A program made the position numbers and the translations under genes. The notes below the pieces were generated by a model. It saw only the letters and a list, made by a program, of their open reading frames with translations, did no database searches and was not told the origin of the DNA. From positions 310,001 through 374,000 of the forward strand of contig NZ_JAAORM010000002.1 of the NCBI RefSeq assembly GCF_017695965.1: DNA of 64,000 nt. Reading direction: 5' to 3'. Source of the stretch: Prochlorococcus marinus CUG1416. GTDB lineage: Bacteria; Cyanobacteriota; Cyanobacteriia; PCC-6307; Cyanobiaceae. Position 1 is the first letter of the stretch, and each line of letters starts with the position of its first letter. Below are positions 59,027 through 64,000 of the stretch, piece after piece.

Positions 59027-60307
59027 TTATAAAGGAGGCAGAATACCTTGCGGGTCAAAAATATTCTTTAAAGTTTTTAATTCATTCATTCTATTTCCAA
59101 AAGCTAATATAAGTTCATCCTCATGAGAATTTAAATGATTATGCAGTTGGGCCAAGTGAACATTTGGATAAAAACTTTTTAGGTTACTCCACGATTTATA
59201 AATCCAGTCCAAAGCGACTTCCCTTTCTTGAAGATCATTTTTTCCCCATGATGCATATATCCATGGTTTCCAAGTGCTTTTTCTATGAACAAAAAAGCTT
59301 GAGCCATGATTTAACTTTTTTGTTTTACAACCTAATTGTTGAGAAGCAACATAACAGGAATTATTAGGTTTATCGTCCATTATTTCATTCAAACATTTTA
59401 TAAAACTTGGTATATTATTTTTTAAATCTTCTCCAAGAAGACTAATTACCTCAGAATGGTTATTTGCATTCAGCTCATATAAATTCAATTCCTTTGGAAA
59501 GAAATTTATTTTGTTAAAGTTCTCATAAAAATTTGTTTCCAGAGCAGAAAATTTGTCTAGAAGCATTAAGGATTCTTTTGTTCTTTTATCCTCTAAATTA
59601 TTTTTGAGTTCAGCAAAAACATATATGTAAATTTTTTGGGAATAAATCCATTGAGTACTAATATTTTCTGGAAATTCCTCTGATAGTTGTATTATTTCTG
59701 AAAGTTCATTTAGATTTACAAATCCTTCAATAACCTTAATTGGATTAGATTGGATAGTCTTAAGTTCTATTTCGGTAATGATTGATAAGAATGGTGCTGC
59801 GCCTTTAATTGCTTCCCAAATTAATTGTTTTTCAGGATTTATTTGATTTTTCTTTAAAGAGATAAATGTGCCATTACCCAAAAAACCTTTTATTGATTCA
59901 ATATTATCAATGGCTAATCCGTAGGCTCTACTAAGTGGGCTTACTCCACCAGTAAGTATATAGCCTGCTCCAGGAAGTTTAGAAAGTCCGATAGGAAAAC
60001 TTCGATTATGTTTTTGTAAATGATTTAATAGATCCCCCATTATTACTCCACCTCCAATTGTTACTAAATTGCTTTCTCTATCTAAGTGAATTTTGCTGTA
60101 ATTTTTTCTTAGATCAAGAGTTGTAAAACCATTTTTAGCACAGCTAGAGGTTGTACCTCCACTACATACGCAAAGGTGCTCGAATTTTTCTTTAGAATAA
60201 TTATCTGCCTTAAATAAGGAATCATCAACTTCATAAATTAATTCCTTTAACTTTGCGTCCTTTGAGTTAATATTTGGAATTTCAAGCATGTTATTATTTT
60301 TCCCCAC
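59027..60307 (-). CDS. FAD-binding oxidoreductase (PCMH/VAO-type)
   Basis: A 426-residue flavoprotein of the FAD_binding_4 family. The N-terminal FAD domain has CSGGTTSSCAKNGFTTLDLRK, LVTIGGGVIMGDLLNHLQKHNR and GAGYILTGGVSPLSRAYGLAIDNI. The C-terminal FDPQGILPPL ending is the usual BBE-like tail of these enzymes. The substrate (a hydroxy acid, glycolate-type or sugar lactone) cannot be read. It is divergent from cbiX by 47 bp and followed by the SulP gene 30 bp downstream. Confidence 0.85.
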   Translation of the reverse strand: MGKNNNMLEIPNINSKDAKLKELIYEVDDSLFKADNYSKEKFEHLCVCSGGTTSSCAKNGFTTLDLRKNYSKIHLDRESNLVTIGGGVIMGDLLNHLQKHNRSFPIGLSKLPGAGYILTGGVSPLSRAYGLAIDNIESIKGFLGNGTFISLKKNQINPEKQLIWEAIKGAAPFLSIITEIELKTIQSNPIKVIEGFVNLNELSEIIQLSEEFPENISTQWIYSQKIYIYVFAELKNNLEDKRTKESLMLLDKFSALETNFYENFNKINFFPKELNLYELNANNHSEVISLLGEDLKNNIPSFIKCLNEIMDDKPNNSCYVASQQLGCKTKKLNHGSSFFVHRKSTWKPWIYASWGKNDLQEREVALDWIYKSWSNLKSFYPNVHLAQLHNHLNSHEDELILAFGNRMNELKTLKNIFDPQGILPPL

Positions 60308-60354
60308 TACTGAATATTGTTCTTTAGTATTATGTTATAAGTAATAACTTAATA

Positions 60355-61515
60355 TTGGATAATTTAGATTCGAAGTTAAATAATCAAATAGCGATTCTTA
60401 TCTGTGGACACGGGAGTAGAAATAAATTAGCCATTACTGAATTTCAAGAATTAACTAAACTCATCCAAAAAAGATATCCAAACATTCTTGTTGAATATGG
60501 TTTTTTGGAATTTGCCAAACCTTCTCTTGTTGATGCTCTAGACAATTTAAGAGATCATTCTATAAAAAAAATAATTGCAATACCCGCAATGCTTTTTGCT
60601 GCTGGCCATGTAAAAAATGATATACCTAGCTTGCTTATGAATTATTCAAGTAAAACAGGTATTGAAATAATTTATGGAAGAGAATTAGGTATTAATAATT
60701 TAATGATTAGTGCAGCTTGTGAAAGAGTAAAAGATGTATTTAAACAAAATAATACTCTCAAACCTGAAGAATCATTATTAGTTGTTGTTGGTAGAGGCTC
60801 TTCTGACCCGGATGCGAATTCTAATGTTTCAAAAATTACGAGAATGATCGTAGAGGGTATTGGTTTAGGGTGGGGGGAAACAGTTTTTTCGGGAGTAACT
60901 TTCCCTCTTGTTGAACCTGGGTTGAAAAATGTTGTGAGACTTGGTTATAACAATATAATTATTTTCCCTTATTTCCTTTTCTCAGGAGTACTTGTTACAC
61001 GAATCAAAAGGCAAAGTGACTTAGTTTCGATTGATAATCCACATATTTCATTTATACATGCCAAGTATCTTTCATCACAGTCTTATGTTGTCGATACTTT
61101 TGTAGAAAGGATTGAAGAGATTCTTAATAACGAGGGTAAGAATTTTATGAATTGCTCCACGTGTAAATATAGATCAAATTTATTTGGCTTTGAAAAAGAA
61201 GTTGGATTGGTACAAGAAAGTCATCATGATCATGTAGAAGGTTTGGGTATAAGTTGCGATTTATGTGATCCTGAATGTAATGGTGCTTGTGAAATACAAA
61301 GTCAAATCTCAACACATAATCATGAACAATCAAAATTAGTAGAAGATGATTATCAGGAAATTGAACATGAGGAAGTTCATCAACATGATCACAATCATCC
61401 TCATCATCACCATCACGATAGTATTTATCCAAATTCGAAACACCCTTTGGGACCTGTCACGCTTCGCTCGCCTAAAGAAGATCAAATCTTAAGAAAATCC
61501 ATTGAAAATAGCTGA
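60355..61515 (+). CDS. cbiX: Sirohydrochlorin chelatase CbiX, with Fe-S motif and His-rich tail
   Basis: A 386-residue class II chelatase that inserts a divalent metal into sirohydrochlorin, for siroheme or the cobalamin precursor. Metal/acid-base His19 (CGHGSRNK) and His85 (FAAGHVKND) are in the N half; the second repeat shows VVVGRGSSDPDANSN near residue 141. The C-terminal ~120 residues hold a Met265-x-Cys267-x-x-Cys270 Fe-S motif, a second Cys cluster (CDLCDPECNGAC), and a His-rich run (HDHNHPHHHHHD). This architecture is that of the long CbiX of Bacillus megaterium. The start is TTG 60355. Cobalt chelation is likely but iron is possible. Confidence 0.92.
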   Translation: MDNLDSKLNNQIAILICGHGSRNKLAITEFQELTKLIQKRYPNILVEYGFLEFAKPSLVDALDNLRDHSIKKIIAIPAMLFAAGHVKNDIPSLLMNYSSKTGIEIIYGRELGINNLMISAACERVKDVFKQNNTLKPEESLLVVVGRGSSDPDANSNVSKITRMIVEGIGLGWGETVFSGVTFPLVEPGLKNVVRLGYNNIIIFPYFLFSGVLVTRIKRQSDLVSIDNPHISFIHAKYLSSQSYVVDTFVERIEEILNNEGKNFMNCSTCKYRSNLFGFEKEVGLVQESHHDHVEGLGISCDLCDPECNGACEIQSQISTHNHEQSKLVEDDYQEIEHEEVHQHDHNHPHHHHHDSIYPNSKHPLGPVTLRSPKEDQILRKSIENS

Positions 61516-61867
61516 ATCACCTGTCTCTTTCTTGATTAAGTCTCAATAGACTCGGTATATATAAGTATTGCTAATGTAATTTTAAGGAATTATTTATCGC
61601 CGTTTTTTCCACAAATTATTAAAAGTTTTCCACGTCCAAATCCACACTGAATTAGAAATCCCAACATGTTTCCCAAAAAACAGGACTTCATCATTATTGT
61701 TGACTTTTCTTTAAAGTTTTATCAATTTATCGATATAAAAAGAAATTTTTCCTGCATTTAGTCTATAGCTTGAGTCTCAATTGATAATTGAAAAAGTTTG
61801 TTTGCAAATTTTTTTTGACTTTTTTAAAAAAAAACATAATTATGGTTATCTAGAAAAACATAAAATT
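61516..61867. promoter_or_regulatory. Long intergenic region with DnaA-box-like cluster
   Basis: A 352-bp gap between cbiX and the DUF2811 gene. Three same-strand boxes stand at 61605-61613 (TTTTCCACA, perfect), 61626-61634 (TTTTCCACG) and 61638-61646 (AAATCCACA), about 21 and 12 bp apart. TTTTCCACA is the cyanobacterial DnaA-box consensus. The rest is AT-rich with TATATAAG near 61556 and an AT run near 61735. No gene or RNA recognised. Confidence 0.55.
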
Positions 61868-62125
61868 ATGGATCAAATCAGTCAATCAAAATTAACAGAT
61901 AAGAAACTCGGCGAGTACTCTTCAAATAAAGTCTCTTTAGAAACAGAGCTTTCAGAAACTCTTTATAACACTATGAAAGATTTCGTATTAAGTAACCCAA
62001 CGTGGGATCAATATAAGCTTATAAACTCAGCATTAGCTACTTTTCTTGTTCAAAACGGATGTAACGATAACTCCGTCTCAGAGATTTATTTAAATCAATT
62101 ATTCACACCTTCTAAGTCATTTTAA
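61868..62125 (+). CDS. DUF2811 domain-containing protein
   Basis: An 85-residue protein. From VSLETELSETLYNTMKDFVLSN to DNSVSEIYLNQLF it matches DUF2811, a small cyanobacterial family of unknown function that looks like a short helical (ribbon-helix-like) unit. I chose ATG 61868; an upstream in-frame extension to 61781 would add an unlikely Phe/Lys-rich segment. The end overlaps the convergent GMC gene by 14 bp. A DnaA-box-like cluster lies 220 bp upstream. Confidence 0.72.
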   Translation: MDQISQSKLTDKKLGEYSSNKVSLETELSETLYNTMKDFVLSNPTWDQYKLINSALATFLVQNGCNDNSVSEIYLNQLFTPSKSF

Positions 62126-63752
62126 TATTTAGACAGGCTCTTCTACTCAAAGCCATCATTGTAAGTGTCGGGCTCTGCCAAGATGATGTTGGCCAGCATG
62201 CTCCATCTAGTACAAGTACATTCTTACATCTCCATAATCTATTAAATTTATCCACTACGCTATTTTCTTCATTATTCCCCATTGGTGCGCCTCCTACTTC
62301 ATGAATGTAATATCCGGGAGGAGGAGGACTATCTGAAAGAGCGATCAAATTTTTTGTAAAGAAACTCCCTAATGGGATATTCATTAGTTCATCAAAATTT
62401 TTTATTTCTCCATTTGCAGCTTCTATTGATTTTCTTATTGTGTTTTCCATATGTTTTGCCATATTTAACTCATTCTCGCTCCATTCGAAATCAATGTAGG
62501 GAATTGGTATCCCCCATTCATCTGTTTTTCTTGAGAGAGAAACTGAGTTTCTCTCTCTGGGAAGGACCTCACCATGCGCGATAAGAAAGCCTATGGATGT
62601 GTTTGGGTCTTTTTGCAAAAATTTAGGTATACCTAATCTATCAATTGCCCCCCATATGCCATAACCTCTATGGAAATTTATGTCGTCAATTTTTGGTAAA
62701 TTTGCACCAAATGGAATAAAGAAGCTGCCTGCTCCAGAAAGATCGGGAGGATTATTTAATGGTTTTTCTGAGCTTTTTATTTTTGGGACTGAAAAAAATC
62801 TACAGATAGATATATGGTCCATGAGGTATTTACCTAATTTCCCAGAATCATCTTTAAACCCAGAGGAATTTGATTTATATTCTGAGTTCAGTAGTATTCT
62901 CAGTGTTGAAATTGTTGATGCGCAAAGAAGAATTAAATCACAATTTAATACTTCTTTGCATCCATTTTCTAAGTTTACGATCGTTAGTTTTGATGCAAGC
63001 TCTGTTAACTTGTTAATTTCAAAAGACTCTACTAAGTGATTAGAGATTATTTGCACATTCCCAGTATCTAAAGCTTTTTTAAAAGTGCTTCCTAAACTAG
63101 AGGACTTAGGCCATTTTTTATCTTTTACTGCTGAATTACAGTCAAATCCTCTTGATTGGATAAATGGATAGTTTAATTTTGATTTAACTTTGCTGCCAAA
63201 AGTTTTTTCGTTTTCTGTAAGAGGTATTTCTCCATTATATTTACCGTTTGGGACTTCCTTAATATCATCTTCTCGTCCATAGACTCCACAGAAACTTTCA
63301 ATGAAATCATAGTGAGGGGATAATTCCTTGTATGAAATAGGCCAGTTTGGTCCGAAGCCGTCTTTTTTCGCTGGATGAAAATCTTCTGAGGAAAGTCTTA
63401 ATGTTATACCTCCCCAAGTAAGTGATCTCCCCCCATATTGCTTACCTTGAGTCCAAAGGAAGGGCTTTTTTTTGGGGTAGTCATAAGGATGCTTTAATTC
63501 ATTTGAATATAAATCAGGATTATTCTTCCAATAACCAGGATGTTGGCATTGATTGGCATGTTTTCTTGTTAGAACTCCTGACAATCTTTTTAATGTACTT
63601 TTTGGCTCATAATTGCTTGCCTCAAGCCTTTTAATTTTTGGTCCAGCTTCTATTACTAAAACTTTTATCCCCTGTTCTGCCAATGTAAGTGCTGCTATTC
63701 CTCCTGTAGCTCCAGAACCAACAACAATTGCATCATAAGGATTTATATCCAA
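62112..63752 (-). CDS. GMC-family FAD oxidoreductase
   Basis: A 546-residue glucose-methanol-choline oxidoreductase. The FAD motif GSGATGGIAALTLAEQGIKVLVIEAG is at the N terminus, with KQYGGRSLTWGGITLRLS near residue 105. The C terminus contains HEVGGAPMGN with the catalytic-region His, then VLDGACWPTSSWQSPTLTMMALSRRA, a GMC signature. Members oxidise alcohols or sugars, but the substrate is unknown. The 108-bp gap upstream separates it from the divergent pentapeptide-repeat gene. Confidence 0.88.
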   Translation of the reverse strand: MDINPYDAIVVGSGATGGIAALTLAEQGIKVLVIEAGPKIKRLEASNYEPKSTLKRLSGVLTRKHANQCQHPGYWKNNPDLYSNELKHPYDYPKKKPFLWTQGKQYGGRSLTWGGITLRLSSEDFHPAKKDGFGPNWPISYKELSPHYDFIESFCGVYGREDDIKEVPNGKYNGEIPLTENEKTFGSKVKSKLNYPFIQSRGFDCNSAVKDKKWPKSSSLGSTFKKALDTGNVQIISNHLVESFEINKLTELASKLTIVNLENGCKEVLNCDLILLCASTISTLRILLNSEYKSNSSGFKDDSGKLGKYLMDHISICRFFSVPKIKSSEKPLNNPPDLSGAGSFFIPFGANLPKIDDINFHRGYGIWGAIDRLGIPKFLQKDPNTSIGFLIAHGEVLPRERNSVSLSRKTDEWGIPIPYIDFEWSENELNMAKHMENTIRKSIEAANGEIKNFDELMNIPLGSFFTKNLIALSDSPPPPGYYIHEVGGAPMGNNEENSVVDKFNRLWRCKNVLVLDGACWPTSSWQSPTLTMMALSRRACLNIKMT

Positions 63753-63860
63753 AATCTAGTTTGTGATTTGTTATTTCAATAAATATAGCATTCAGTAAAT
63801 AATTAATTTTTAGATTTCAGCTTAAGAAGTTAGAATTTTATCGAAATACTTTTCAAACAA

Positions 63861-64000
63861 ATGAGACTCATAATTTTAACTTTTTTAATAATTGTTTTAA
63901 CCTTACCTTCTAGAAGTTTCGCTGCATTGGATTATGGTAAACAATCCTTAATAGGAGCTGATTTTTCTGGATCTGATTTAAAAGGAGCAACTTTTTATTT
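63861..64000 (+). CDS. Exported pentapeptide-repeat protein, 5' part
   Basis: The gene runs off the window; only ~46 residues are visible. A hydrophobic signal peptide (MRLIILTFLIIVLTLPSRSFA, approximate cleavage after FAA) precedes pentapeptide-repeat residues (SLIGADFSGSDLKGATF), where A(D/N)LXX patterns recur. Pentapeptide-repeat proteins form right-handed beta-helices, many in cyanobacterial thylakoid lumen or periplasm. Start ATG 63861 was not in any longer frame upstream. Confidence 0.75.
   Translation, partial: MRLIILTFLIIVLTLPSRSFAALDYGKQSLIGADFSGSDLKGATFY

Noticed and set aside
61379-61428. CAT/CAC-rich tract as a microsatellite or CRISPR-like repeat
   Set aside because: It encodes the His-rich tail of CbiX; no regular spacers.
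61605-61646. DnaA boxes as the chromosome origin
   Set aside because: No dnaN/dnaA neighbour and only three boxes, two of them imperfect; kept as a regulatory/titration hypothesis instead.

Overview
The window is an AT-rich (roughly 30% G+C), densely packed bacterial chromosome segment. A Pcb-type divinyl-chlorophyll antenna gene (40957-42015), lycopene cyclase, NDH-1 subunit D, a C55-type polyprenyl synthase, menaquinone/phylloquinone enzymes and a glycogen synthase together identify a marine picocyanobacterium. A single pcb gene, very low G+C, tiny intergenic gaps and frequent TTG starts point to a high-light-adapted Prochlorococcus. The strain cannot be fixed from sequence alone. I see no tRNA, rRNA, insertion sequence, prophage, integrase or CRISPR array. 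The window looks like core genome with a few lineage-specific small genes.

Layout. 1-4846 (+): the end of a TamB-like envelope protein, then proA, folB and a small lipase-like hydrolase. 4839-13910 (-): M3 oligopeptidase, ndhD, thrB, glucokinase, thrS, trpS and an RG-rich protein. 14076-19149 (+): a degenerate DUF697 protein and a three-gene metal ABC transporter (ligands of the Mn type) coupled to a DUF4336 protein. 19156-20121 (-): DUF760 and signal peptidase I. 20173-25703 (+): menD, menB, glgA, murF. 25705-29318 (-): glmU, an MnmC-like methyltransferase, aroA. 29439-35983 (+): comB, a nitrilase-family amidase, a cell-wall amidase, murI, a prenyl synthase, acs. 35980-40402: DUF1350, a DEDDh exonuclease, a decapeptide-repeat/DUF3721 protein, hisS and three small genes. 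40452-42064: an unlisted 58-codon reverse gene, a 328-bp non-coding stretch, the antenna gene and a strong terminator. 42105-49926: GltS-type symporter, small protein, glutathione S-transferase, membrane-tethered GIY-YIG protein, two short-chain dehydrogenases, lycopene cyclase, MscS channel, isochorismatase-like hydrolase. 50048-55120: Fur-family regulator, ArsS-like radical SAM enzyme, glucosylglycerol-phosphate phosphatase, a long GpsA-like protein and a hypothetical. 55192-57424: metY-metA. 57431-64000: SulP transporter, FAD oxidoreductase, CbiX chelatase with Fe-S/His tail, DUF2811 protein, GMC oxidoreductase and the start of a pentapeptide-repeat protein.

Functional themes. Peptidoglycan supply and remodelling recur (glmU, murF, murI, amidase). 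Methionine synthesis is an adjacent acyltransferase/sulfhydrylase pair whose key residue predicts acetyl rather than succinyl transfer. Photosynthesis is served by pcb, ndhD, crtL, menD/menB and the prenyl synthase. The most interesting unexplained items are the GpsA-like protein divergent from the osmolyte phosphatase, the repeat/DUF3721 protein, a three-box DnaA-like cluster at 61605-61646 and the small genes upstream of pcb.
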